From CAVOXO01 sp963700425 (lineage in GTDB: Bacteria > Actinomycetota > Acidimicrobiia > Acidimicrobiales > Microtrichaceae): a DNA stretch of 64,000 bases. Within the stretch, counting starts at the first letter, position 1. Every line of letters begins with the position of its first letter. Positions 18,502-27,193 of the stretch are shown piece by piece. The translations under genes were made by a program, and so were the position numbers. The notes beneath the pieces were generated by a model. That model worked only from the letters and a program-made list of their open reading frames with translations, was not told the origin of the DNA and made no database searches. The stretch covers positions 372,001 through 436,000 of the forward strand of contig CAVOXO010000002.1 in assembly GCA_963700425.1 (NCBI GenBank), read 5' to 3'.

Positions 18502-19545
18502 GTGCCGCCGACCGATGCCGATCACCCCGACTCGGAGTCGCCGTTCCTCGCCGCTTGCCGCGGCGAACCACACGACCGGATACCGGTGTGGTTCATGCGG
18601 CAGGCCGGTCGATCGCTCCCCGAGTACCTCGCCATCCGAGGGCCGGGCTCGATCATCAACGCCATCCGCCGACCTGACGTGGCCACCGAGATCACGCTGC
18701 AACCGGTACGGAGATACGGCACCGACGCCGCGATCCTGTACTCCGACATCATGACCCCCCTCAACGGGATCGGGTTCGGCGTGGACATCGAACCCGGAGT
18801 CGGCCCGGTGGTCGCGGAGCCCTTCGCCCGGCGGCAGGATCTCGAGCGTCTCCGGCCGCTCGAGCCCGACGTCGACACCCCCTATGTGGTCGAGACCGTC
18901 AAGAACCTCGTCCATGAGCTCACCGTGCCGCTCATCGCCTTCGCAGGGGCGCCGTTCACCGTGGCCAGCTATCTGGTGGAGGGGCGTCCGTCTCGCACGT
19001 ACGGACGGACGAAGGCCCTGATGTTCGGCGACGAGTCGCTGTGGTTCGATCTGGTCGATCGGCTGGCCGACCTGGCGATCGCGTCGCTGAAGTCGCAGGT
19101 GGACGCCGGAGCGCAGGCGGTGCAGCTCTTCGACTCGTGGGCCGGTGCCCTCGCGCCGGCCCACTACCGCCGATTCGTCAAGCCTGCGTCCGCCAAGGTG
19201 CTGGCCGCTGCGGGCGAATGGGGTGTTCCCACCATCCATTTCGGCGTCAGCACCGGCGAGCTGCTGTGGGACATGGGCGACGCCGGCGCCGACGTGGTCG
19301 GCGTGGACTGGCGAACGCCACTCGACGTGGCCCGAACCCGAGTGCCGCCGCGATGTTCGCTCCAGGGAAACCTCGACCCTGCCATCGTTCTCGCCGGCTG
19401 GGAAGCCACCCGAGATGCCGCAGCGGACGTGCTCACCGCCAACGGCGGCCACCCGGGCCACATCTTCAATCTCGGGCACGGTGTCCTCCCCGAGACCGAC
19501 CCCACGGTGTTGGAGGCCCTCGTCGAGTGGGTCCACGCCCAATGA
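18502..19545 (+). CDS. hemE: Uroporphyrinogen decarboxylase
   Basis: Decarboxylates uroporphyrinogen III to coproporphyrinogen III, in the cytoplasm. 347 residues, normal length. Signature 1 is PVWFMRQAGRSLPEY (substrate-binding Arg33 and Arg37), the catalytic Asp is in ILYSDIMTPL, and GAPFTVASYLVEG and LQGNLDP are also characteristic. Start GTG 18502; divergent from the helicase. It is the first gene of hemE-cpfC-cgoX-lnt, with ATGA overlaps at each junction, so the four are probably translationally coupled. Confidence 0.95.
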   Translation: MPPTDADHPDSESPFLAACRGEPHDRIPVWFMRQAGRSLPEYLAIRGPGSIINAIRRPDVATEITLQPVRRYGTDAAILYSDIMTPLNGIGFGVDIEPGVGPVVAEPFARRQDLERLRPLEPDVDTPYVVETVKNLVHELTVPLIAFAGAPFTVASYLVEGRPSRTYGRTKALMFGDESLWFDLVDRLADLAIASLKSQVDAGAQAVQLFDSWAGALAPAHYRRFVKPASAKVLAAAGEWGVPTIHFGVSTGELLWDMGDAGADVVGVDWRTPLDVARTRVPPRCSLQGNLDPAIVLAGWEATRDAAADVLTANGGHPGHIFNLGHGVLPETDPTVLEALVEWVHAQ

Positions 19546-20486
19546 GCGAGTCGACGCAGGCGGCACCGATCGGCCTGCTGGTCATGGCGTACGGAACTCC
19601 CGCGACCCCCGACGACGTGGAGTCCTTCTACACCCACATCCGGCGCGGCAACGCTCCCACCCCCGAGCAGTTGGACGAACTCACGGCGCGCTACGACGCC
19701 ATCGGAGGCGTCTCCCCCCTGGCTCAGCGAACCGAGGCACAGCGAGGTGCGCTGCAGGCGGCCCTCGATCGACGCGGGGACGGCCGGTGGGTCGCCCGAC
19801 TGGGCCAGAAGCACGCGGCGCCCTTCATCGAGGACGGCGTGTCCGAGTTGGCCGAACTGGGCGTCGGCTCGATCGTCGGCGTCGTCCTCGCCCCGCACTA
19901 CTCGGGGTTCAGCGTCGGCGAATACCAGTCGCGGGCATCGCGGGCTGCAGCGGACAACGGGCTCGACTTCGTGGGCATCGAGCGCTGGTTCGATCTCCCT
20001 GCCCTCGTCGCACATCAGGCAGAGTCGCTGAGAACGGTCCTGGGACGTGCGCCGGAGCGGACCAAGGTCGTGTTCACCGCCCACTCGTTGCCCGAACGAC
20101 TGCTCGAGGGCGACCCCTACCCCGACGAATTGGCCGATGGCGCTGCGATGATCGCCTCGGCAGCAGGGTTGGGGCGCTGGGCCGACTGGGGCATCGCGTG
20201 GCAGAGCGCCGGGCGGACGCCCGAACCATGGCGAGGGCCCGACATCCTGACGGTGATCGCAGATCTGGCCGAGACGGGTCGCAGCGACGGCCTCGTCGTC
20301 GTCCCCCACGGATTCACCTCCGATCACCTCGAGGTCGTGTACGACCTCGACATCGAGGCGGCAGCCCTCGCGGAACGCCACGGGCTCTTCTTCGCCAGAA
20401 CGGACGTGGTCAATGACGACCCCGACGTCATGGACACCCTGGCTGAACGGGCGATGGTCGTGGCCCGAACGCACCTCCGGTCATGA
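19542..20486 (+). CDS. cpfC: Coproporphyrin III ferrochelatase
   Basis: Inserts ferrous iron into coproporphyrin III (Gram-positive route) rather than protoporphyrin. 314 residues. It has LLVMAYGTPATPDDVESFYTH, GGVSPLAQRTEAQ, the catalytic region APHYSGFSVGEY, FTAHSLPERLLEGDPY, and the HemH C-terminal VVVPHGFTSDHLEVVYDLD. ATG 19542 overlaps the hemE stop by 4 bases. Assignment to coproporphyrin rather than protoporphyrin chemistry rests on context: cgoX follows directly and a hemQ gene lies at about 48 kb. Confidence 0.92.
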   Translation: MSESTQAAPIGLLVMAYGTPATPDDVESFYTHIRRGNAPTPEQLDELTARYDAIGGVSPLAQRTEAQRGALQAALDRRGDGRWVARLGQKHAAPFIEDGVSELAELGVGSIVGVVLAPHYSGFSVGEYQSRASRAAADNGLDFVGIERWFDLPALVAHQAESLRTVLGRAPERTKVVFTAHSLPERLLEGDPYPDELADGAAMIASAAGLGRWADWGIAWQSAGRTPEPWRGPDILTVIADLAETGRSDGLVVVPHGFTSDHLEVVYDLDIEAAALAERHGLFFARTDVVNDDPDVMDTLAERAMVVARTHLRS

Positions 20487-21835
20487 CCGCGTCCGGGGTC
20501 CACGTCGCCGGAGCGGGGATCACGGGCCTGGCGGCTGCGTGGGAGCTCACCGGAGGGCGGCCCCCCGGCGCCCCCGACGTCGACGTGACGGTGTGGGAAG
20601 CAGAGGGTCGGGCCGGAGGCAAGATCTCGGCCTCCGAGGTCGACGGCCTGCGTCTCGACGAGGGAGCGGACGCGTTCCTGGTGCGAACCCCCGAGGCGTC
20701 GGCACTGTGTGCCGAGATCGGCGTGACCGACCTCGTCCATCCCTCCGGTCTGCCGGCGTACGTGTGGATCGACGGTGCACTCCGGCGGATCCCCCGTGGA
20801 CTGGTCCTGGGCGCCCCGGCCGACGTCGATGAGCTGGAGGGGTCGGGGATCCTGACTCCCGAGGGCATGGAACGAGCGCGTCGGGAATCGGTCGTGACGA
20901 TCGACGCCGACGACCTCAGCGTGGGCGATCTCATCGACGCCCACTACGGCGCTGAGGTCACCGAGCGCCTCGTCGGACCGTTGATCGGCGGCATCAGCGC
21001 AGGGGCGGTGGATCGACTCAGCGCAGCGTCGGTCACGCCCCAGCTCTTCGCGGCGGGTACCGGCGACCGGCCGATGGCCGCCGAACTCCGCGAACTGCCG
21101 CAGATCGACGGCCCGGTGTTCGCCGCACCACACGACGGGATGGCCACGATCATCGACCGCCTGGTCGAGGAGCTCTCTGTTCGGGGGGTTCGCTTCGAAT
21201 GGAACCGGACGGTCGGGGAGCTGTCGGGGTCGGCCCACGACTCCTGGATCGTCACCACGCCCGCCCACGTCGCTGCCCCCCTCATCGGTGTGGTCTCGCC
21301 CGACGCCGGCGAACTCCTCCGCGGCATCTCCTTCTCCTCGGTGGTGTTCGTGACCGTCGTCGTAGACCGTCGGCAGGTCGCGGGGCCTCTCGACGGAAGC
21401 GGATTCCTCGTCCCGCGGTCGGCCGGCCTCCGACTGACCGCGGCGTCATGGATGTCGGCGAAATGGCCCCATCTCGGTCTCGATGACCGGGTCGTGATCC
21501 GCGCGTCCCTGGGACACATCGACGACCCCGAGCCGATCACGTGGACCGACGAGACCATCATCGACACCGTGGTCCGCGATCTCGACACCACCATGGGGTT
21601 GAGCGGCGCACCGAGGGCGCACCGCATCGTGCGCTACCCGCGGGCTTTTCCCCACTACGACGTGGGTCATCGCCGGCGGATGGAGTCGGTCGCAGCCGCA
21701 CTGGCGCAGGACCGCCCGGGGGTCGAGGTGTGCGGAATGGCACATGAGGGGGTGGGGATTCCGGCCTGCATCCGAAGCGGACGAACCGCCGCTGATCGCC
21801 TTCGATCGCGCCTCGGTCGGACCCGGTGGACATGA
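20483..21835 (+). CDS. cgoX: Coproporphyrinogen III oxidase (FAD, HemY/CgoX type)
   Basis: Oxidises coproporphyrinogen III to coproporphyrin III with oxygen. 450 residues. The FAD dinucleotide-binding motif is VAGAGITGLAAAWEL at the N-terminus, then EAEGRAGGKI and DEGADAFLVR. The C-terminus ends with a VCGMAHEGVGIPACIRSGR FAD-contact motif typical of HemY/PPO. It lacks a long hydrophobic anchor, consistent with the soluble Gram-positive enzyme. ATG 20483 overlaps the cpfC stop by 4 bases and the stop overlaps lnt. Confidence 0.92.
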   Translation: MTASGVHVAGAGITGLAAAWELTGGRPPGAPDVDVTVWEAEGRAGGKISASEVDGLRLDEGADAFLVRTPEASALCAEIGVTDLVHPSGLPAYVWIDGALRRIPRGLVLGAPADVDELEGSGILTPEGMERARRESVVTIDADDLSVGDLIDAHYGAEVTERLVGPLIGGISAGAVDRLSAASVTPQLFAAGTGDRPMAAELRELPQIDGPVFAAPHDGMATIIDRLVEELSVRGVRFEWNRTVGELSGSAHDSWIVTTPAHVAAPLIGVVSPDAGELLRGISFSSVVFVTVVVDRRQVAGPLDGSGFLVPRSAGLRLTAASWMSAKWPHLGLDDRVVIRASLGHIDDPEPITWTDETIIDTVVRDLDTTMGLSGAPRAHRIVRYPRAFPHYDVGHRRRMESVAAALAQDRPGVEVCGMAHEGVGIPACIRSGRTAADRLRSRLGRTRWT

Positions 21836-23334
21836 CGACGACGGACACCGCCGCCCCCCGATCTCTCCCGTGGACCACGACCCGTCCCCGCAGGTTGGTG
21901 GCGTCCGTCGGAGCCGGCCTCGCCATCTCCGCGGGCGTTCCACCGTGGGGATGGTGGCCTCTGACCATGGCGGGCATCGCGGTGTGGGTGACCCTGCTGG
22001 CAGGGGCTCCGGCGCGGAGCCGCGCGGTGGTGAGCGCCGGCGTGGGCCTCGGGTGGTTCCTTCCCTCGACACTGTGGATGGTCAAGTTCACGCCCGCCGC
22101 GTGGCCCTTCGGTGTCGCGCTGTGGTTCCCGTTCGTCGCCGCCGCGTTCTCGTTGTTGGTCAACCGGGAAAGGCCGGCTACCGGGCTGGCCGCCGCTCTC
22201 ATCCTGTCGGAATGGTTCCGCTGGCATGCGCCGTTCGGCGGGGTCCCCTTGTCGATGTTGGCCATGACGCAGGCAGATGCTCCGCTGCTACCCACCGCCA
22301 GGGTGGCCGGATCACTCGGGGTGAGCGCAGCGGTGGCGTGTCTCGGCGCCGCTCTGGGCGCCGCGATGCTCGCCGACCGATCCGAGCAACGACGCAATGC
22401 CGCCCTGGCGGCGGTCGGGGTGCTCGGCATCGCCGCATTGGGAGTGGTCGCCCCCGACGGCCATGCGGACCGCACCATCGACGTCGCCGCCATCCAGGGG
22501 GGCGGCCCTCAGGAGACCCGATCGGAGAACACCGACTACGACGTGGTGCTGACGCGGCATCTCGACCGCGCCCGAACCGTCGAGGAGCCCGTCGATCTCG
22601 TCGTCCTGCCGGAGAACATCGTCAACATCAACGGCTACTTCGAGGGATCGACCGAACAGGAACGCCTCACCCAGCTCGCCATCGCCATGGACGCCACCGT
22701 CATCGCCGGGGTGGTCGAGGACGAGAGCGATCCCGACTACTTCCGCAACGCGGTGGTGTCGATCGCACCCGACGGAACCCAGACCGGCCGCTACGACAAG
22801 GTCCGCCGGGTCCCCTTCGGCGAGTACATCCCGTTGCGTCCCTTCTTCGAGTCGATCGCCGCCGATCAGCTGTTCGCCCGCGACGCCATCCCCGGCATCG
22901 AGTCGAACGTCCTCGAGACTCCGGCGGGCCGGACCGGCATCGCCATCTCCTGGGAGGTCTTCTTCCCGCGCCGGATCCGCGCGGCGGTCCACGACGGCAG
23001 CGAGATCATCCTGAACCCGACCAACGGTGCCAGCTACTGGCTGACCGAGGTGCAGACCCAGCAGATCGCGTCCTCCCGACTCCGCTCCGTCGAGGCGGGG
23101 CAGTGGGTCGTCCAAGCGGCCCCGACGGGCTTCAGCGCGATCATCGACCCTGCCGGGAACGTGATCCAGCGGACCGGCATCGGGGAGAGCGACGCACTCG
23201 TGGGGACCGTCGAGATGCGCCGTGGACGAACCTGGGCGTCCTACGTCGGAGCGACCCCCGCATTGCTACTCGCCGCTCTTCTCCTTACTCTGAGCTGGAC
23301 CGGCGCGTGGAACCGTCGTCTCGAACGTGATTAG
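21832..23334 (+). CDS. lnt: Apolipoprotein N-acyltransferase-like protein with Ser at the catalytic Cys position
   Basis: Membrane enzyme of 500 residues that would N-acylate lipoproteins at the outer face of the membrane. Several N-terminal membrane helices (to about residue 195) precede a nitrilase domain, and a final helix lies near the C-terminus. In the Glu-Lys-Cys triad, Glu261 (LPENIVN) and Lys323 (YDKVRRVPFGEY) are present, but the nucleophile position is Ser373 in IAISWEVFF, where well-studied Lnt enzymes have Cys. The essential-loop region ILNPTNGASYW is otherwise conserved. ATG 21832 overlaps the cgoX stop by 4 bases; an in-frame GTG at 21826 is possible. Activity with Ser is uncertain. 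Confidence 0.85.
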   Translation: MTTTDTAAPRSLPWTTTRPRRLVASVGAGLAISAGVPPWGWWPLTMAGIAVWVTLLAGAPARSRAVVSAGVGLGWFLPSTLWMVKFTPAAWPFGVALWFPFVAAAFSLLVNRERPATGLAAALILSEWFRWHAPFGGVPLSMLAMTQADAPLLPTARVAGSLGVSAAVACLGAALGAAMLADRSEQRRNAALAAVGVLGIAALGVVAPDGHADRTIDVAAIQGGGPQETRSENTDYDVVLTRHLDRARTVEEPVDLVVLPENIVNINGYFEGSTEQERLTQLAIAMDATVIAGVVEDESDPDYFRNAVVSIAPDGTQTGRYDKVRRVPFGEYIPLRPFFESIAADQLFARDAIPGIESNVLETPAGRTGIAISWEVFFPRRIRAAVHDGSEIILNPTNGASYWLTEVQTQQIASSRLRSVEAGQWVVQAAPTGFSAIIDPAGNVIQRTGIGESDALVGTVEMRRGRTWASYVGATPALLLAALLLTLSWTGAWNRRLERD

Positions 23335-23377
23335 ATTGCGCCGCCTCGAGGCGGGCAAAGGGCGAAAAGGGGAGAGC

Positions 23378-25042
23378 ATGTTGAAGAGGATCACGGCCGT
23401 TCTGTTGACGATCGGCACAGCGGCACTGCTGTTGGTGTTTCCCGGTGCGGCTCCCGCGTCAGCGGCCAACGCGTCGTTGACGTGTACCGGCATCACCGGT
23501 GACAGCGCGTCGACGTTCGGTGACTCGAAGACGACGCTCGACCAGCTCGCCGCCATCAGCGGTGGCGGATCGGGTCTGACCCTCGACGTGGCGACCAACG
23601 CCACCGTTCCCGCGGTCGTCGAAGCCGGATCGGCGCCCTTCAACGCCTCGTTCATCTTCGACATCACCCTCCCCGACTCGGTCATCGGTCCGGCGAAGAC
23701 GCTCCTCGGACTGTCGTCGATCACCGTCACCAACGCCAGCTACACGGTCGTCGCCTCCGGGGCCGGGACCGGCACGCTCAGCGGGTCGAATCCGTCCCAG
23801 ACCATCAATCTGAACACGAACCCGGTCAAGGTCACCCAGTCGCTCAGCGGAACGGTGACGCCCACCGGCGGCGGGGCCATCTTCTACCGGCCCGGCGCCA
23901 TCCGCCTCACCATCGGCATCAACACCTCCGTGTCGGGGATCCGCGTCGACGCCATCACGGTCACCTGCGGGAGCTCGTCGGTGCTCGCCACCACCACCGT
24001 CCAGGTTCCCGGTGCCCCCAGGGTCAGCCCACCTGAGTTCACCCTGGACGTGTTCGCCGGGGCGGTCACGGGACTGAAGCTCACCGACAAGGGCTATTTC
24101 ACCCCCGACGACGGCAACCCGGTCCTCAACGACAGCCTCAAGATCGTCGGTCAGCCGACCCACGGCACCGCTGCCGTGGGGGGCGGCGGCCTGTTCTTCG
24201 TGGCTCCGATCCGAGCGGGCGTCTACACCGCCACCCTCGAGATCTGTGCCCCCGAACGGCCGGTTCCCGGCACGCCGGGCGTCACCGAGGTCCAGCACCT
24301 CAATTGGGGCGAGATCTACGGCAACAAGCCGTTCAACGCTCACCCGCTGGGGATGACCCTCACGTTCGACGGTCAGGAGACGGCGCCGATCCAGCTGTCG
24401 TTCAACGACACCCTCTTCGGACGGATGCCGACACCGCTCGATCCCAACCAGGACCCGGGCAACTTCCAGCGGCTCACGTCGTACTTCCTCTATCCCTCGG
24501 CAGCCACGATCGACGCCGCCCTCGAGAAGCTCCCCAACATCGGCGCCGGTGGTGTCGCGGTCACCGGAGGCGGACGCACCGGCTATGACATCACGTTCGC
24601 AGGGCCCCTCGCCCTGAAGGACGTTCCGTTGATCGAGATGGGTCAGTGGATCACCCACCTTCCGGCGGACGGGCTGTCGGCGGTGGTCGGTCAACTCGGT
24701 GGCGCTGCGGGCGGCGGCGCAGGCGGCGGCACGCCGGTGCCCACCCAGGACGAGCTCAACGCCCAACTTCTGAGCGGACAGATCGATCTCGGCCAGTACT
24801 TCGAGGGCGTCGGCAAGCGGCTCCAGGCGGATCTGATCGCCGGCATCGACACCAACGCGGCGCTCGATGCGATCGGCCAGCTGTTCCCCAAGGCCCCCGA
24901 GGTCGAAGTGACCACTCCGGGCGACGATTTCGTGCCCGACTCCACGACGGGGCCCCTGTGCTCGCCGTTCAACGTGACGTTCCGCGTGTGGTGGACTCCC
25001 GAGCAGCTGAAGTTCATCAACGCCCTGTTCGGCTGGGGCTGA
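23378..25042 (+). CDS. Secreted two-Cys-domain family protein, paralogue 1
   Basis: 554 residues with a Sec signal peptide (cleavage near PASA-AN, residue 29). A first domain runs from Cys36 (LTCTGITGD) to Cys197 (ITVTCGSSS); the two Cys probably form a disulfide. It contains the shared ITLPDSV, VTNASYTV and FYRPGAIRLTIG segments. A middle region has PEFTLDVFAG and a strand-rich TLEIC. A third region shared with paralogue 2 includes FNAHPLGMTLTFDGQETAPI and KLPNIGAGGVAVTGG, then a Gly-rich linker and an STTGPLCSPF ending. No sortase motif or C-terminal helix is seen. I do not recognise the family. Good AAGGGGAG ribosome site before ATG 23378. Confidence 0.8.
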   Translation: MLKRITAVLLTIGTAALLLVFPGAAPASAANASLTCTGITGDSASTFGDSKTTLDQLAAISGGGSGLTLDVATNATVPAVVEAGSAPFNASFIFDITLPDSVIGPAKTLLGLSSITVTNASYTVVASGAGTGTLSGSNPSQTINLNTNPVKVTQSLSGTVTPTGGGAIFYRPGAIRLTIGINTSVSGIRVDAITVTCGSSSVLATTTVQVPGAPRVSPPEFTLDVFAGAVTGLKLTDKGYFTPDDGNPVLNDSLKIVGQPTHGTAAVGGGGLFFVAPIRAGVYTATLEICAPERPVPGTPGVTEVQHLNWGEIYGNKPFNAHPLGMTLTFDGQETAPIQLSFNDTLFGRMPTPLDPNQDPGNFQRLTSYFLYPSAATIDAALEKLPNIGAGGVAVTGGGRTGYDITFAGPLALKDVPLIEMGQWITHLPADGLSAVVGQLGGAAGGGAGGGTPVPTQDELNAQLLSGQIDLGQYFEGVGKRLQADLIAGIDTNAALDAIGQLFPKAPEVEVTTPGDDFVPDSTTGPLCSPFNVTFRVWWTPEQLKFINALFGWG

Positions 25043-25199
25043 ATCCCCGGATCGGCAGCGGGCGTGTATCGGCCGTCCACCCGGTCGGCTTGAACTTTTT
25101 CTAGACGACACCGGCCCGACGCGGTACCAATGACCGTGCGTAGGGTCTGGCCTCGCAAGATCATCGATGCCTGTGGTCAGGTGTTCGGAAGGAAACAAG

Positions 25200-26987
25200 A
25201 TGTCGGTTCGTACACGCGCCGTGTCCATCGGGACCACGGTGGCCCTGTCGGGGGCGGCCTTCTTCGTCGGCACCGCCTCGACGGCTGGCGCCGCAACGGC
25301 GACCTTCACATGTCGGGGCATCACGGGTGACGTCGCCGGTCAGGTGGCAGGGGCGAACAAGTCCTCCAAGGAACTGCTCGACCTTCTCGCCTCCCTCGGA
25401 GGCAGCGCCGAGCTGTCGCTCCCGGTGCAGATCACGACCAACGTTCCCTCGTCGATCAAGACCGGACCGGACCCCATCACGGCCGAGTTCGACTACGACA
25501 TCACGCTTCCCGACTCGCTGCTCGCCAGCGCACGGGACCTGCTCGGGGTGTCCACCATCCAGGTCACGAACGCCAGCTACTCCATCGACGTGAGCGGCGC
25601 CTCCACGACCACGCTGACGGGGACCAACCCCTCGATCACGCTCAACATCGCCTCACCTCCGGTCAAGGTCCAACAGCGCATCACGGGCGAGGTGGACGTG
25701 TCGAACAGCGGACTGATCCAGTACCGCGCCGGCGAGACCCGGCTCTCCATCGTGGTCAACGGCACCGTCGCCGGTGCGGCCACCGTCGGCACCCTCACCG
25801 TGAGCTGCACCACCTCGGGCCTCCTGGCGTCGACGTCGGTCAGCCCCCCCGGTGCCCCCAACATCACGACGACGCCGTTGATCCGAAATGTCACCGCCGG
25901 CTCCGAGGACCAGGTCGTCATCGACGACGGAACACTCGTCGTTCCCGACGAGGGCAATCCGATTCTGTGGGACAGCCTCCGCATCGTGGATGAACCCTCG
26001 GCCGGGACCGCCCGGATCGACAACGGTGATCTTCTCTACACCGCCCCCGGGGTGAACGGTTCGTACGACGTGAGCTACGAGGTGTGTGCCGCGGCCAAGG
26101 ACGTCGAAGGACAGCCGGGCACCGACGAGGTCCAGACCTTCACGTTCGCCGACACGACCTACTACCTGCGGAGCTTCAACGCCCACCCGAAGAGCTTCAC
26201 CCTCGTGTTCGACGGTCAGGAAACCGCGCCGATCGAAACCAGCCGAGCCGAATTCCTCGGCATCCCGGTGCCCGTGAACCTCAATGATCCCGGGGCCGAG
26301 CTCATCCACAACCTCGGCGGCCAGTTCATGATCCCCTCCGCCGCGAAGGTCCAGGCCGCGCTTGCGAAGCTCCCGAACATCGGAGCGGGGAACGTCACCG
26401 TCACCGGAGGGCCGACACGCACGGGCGACCTGACGGTGCCGTACACGATCACGTTCGGCGGTGACCTCGCGGAGAAGGACGTGGCCCAGATCACCATCGG
26501 TCAGTGGAACACCTGGTTGCCCCAGGATGCCCTCGCGGTGATCCTCGGCGCGGCCGGAGGGCTCGGCGGCGGCGGGGACGCTCCTCCTCCCCCCACCTAC
26601 GACCAGTCGATCCAGCAGTACTTCGCCGGAACCATCAGCATCGAGACCATGTTCGATCAGTTCGGGGCACGCGCCCAGGCCGACCTGTTGGGCGGCATCA
26701 ACATCTCCGATCTGCTCACCACCTTGACCGCTCTGTTTCCCAAGACCCCGGCGCTGGCGACCGCAACCGCCGGTGAGGATGCCATCGAGCCGGGCAACAC
26801 CGGGCCTCTCTGCAGCACCGGAGTGGTGCAGTACGTGGTGACGGGCGGGACCGCTGCCACCGAAGGTGACTCCGTGGCGGGTACCCAGACCACCGCCGCC
26901 GCGGCCTCGACCGAGTCGACCACCACAGCGGCGGCGGCGCAGGGAGCGACGGCGGTGTCCAGCGGAAACCCCGGCTTCACTGGCTGA
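25200..26987 (+). CDS. Secreted two-Cys-domain family protein, paralogue 2
   Basis: 595 residues, same architecture as paralogue 1. Signal peptide (SGAAFFVGTASTAGA), then the N-terminal domain from Cys38 (FTCRGITGD) to Cys203 (LTVSCTTSG) with DITLPDSLL, VTNASYSI and YRAGETRLSIVV. The later region shares RSFNAHPKSFTLVFDGQETA, KLPNIGAGNVTVTGG and TGPLCSTG with paralogue 1. It adds a C-terminal tail of about 50 residues rich in Thr, Ser and Ala (STESTTTAAAA), likely flexible or glycosylated. ATG 25200 follows an AAGGAA ribosome site. The 157-base gap after paralogue 1 suggests it may have its own promoter. Function unknown; a cell-surface or matrix role is a guess. Confidence 0.8.
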   Translation: MSVRTRAVSIGTTVALSGAAFFVGTASTAGAATATFTCRGITGDVAGQVAGANKSSKELLDLLASLGGSAELSLPVQITTNVPSSIKTGPDPITAEFDYDITLPDSLLASARDLLGVSTIQVTNASYSIDVSGASTTTLTGTNPSITLNIASPPVKVQQRITGEVDVSNSGLIQYRAGETRLSIVVNGTVAGAATVGTLTVSCTTSGLLASTSVSPPGAPNITTTPLIRNVTAGSEDQVVIDDGTLVVPDEGNPILWDSLRIVDEPSAGTARIDNGDLLYTAPGVNGSYDVSYEVCAAAKDVEGQPGTDEVQTFTFADTTYYLRSFNAHPKSFTLVFDGQETAPIETSRAEFLGIPVPVNLNDPGAELIHNLGGQFMIPSAAKVQAALAKLPNIGAGNVTVTGGPTRTGDLTVPYTITFGGDLAEKDVAQITIGQWNTWLPQDALAVILGAAGGLGGGGDAPPPPTYDQSIQQYFAGTISIETMFDQFGARAQADLLGGINISDLLTTLTALFPKTPALATATAGEDAIEPGNTGPLCSTGVVQYVVTGGTAATEGDSVAGTQTTAAAASTESTTTAAAAQGATAVSSGNPGFTG

Positions 26988-27193
26988 CACCGACATCGGG
27001 CCCCGCCGAAGCCGCAGCACGCGGCGCTGTGCCCGACGGCGATCACGCCTTCGCAGGTCGTCGTCGGCATGAGTCGATTCCGATGCCGACACGCCAGCGC
27101 CGCGGCAGGTAGCGTTCGGCCGTCACGACACGCCACGTGGCGAGGAGATCGCCACCACGGCCCTCCCCGAACTCAGCGCAGAACCGAGGTGAT

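Noticed and set aside
25043..25199. Promoter between secreted paralogues 1 and 2 (TTGAAC near 25090)
   Set aside because: No -10 box at acceptable spacing; the gap could hold a promoter but I could not point to one.
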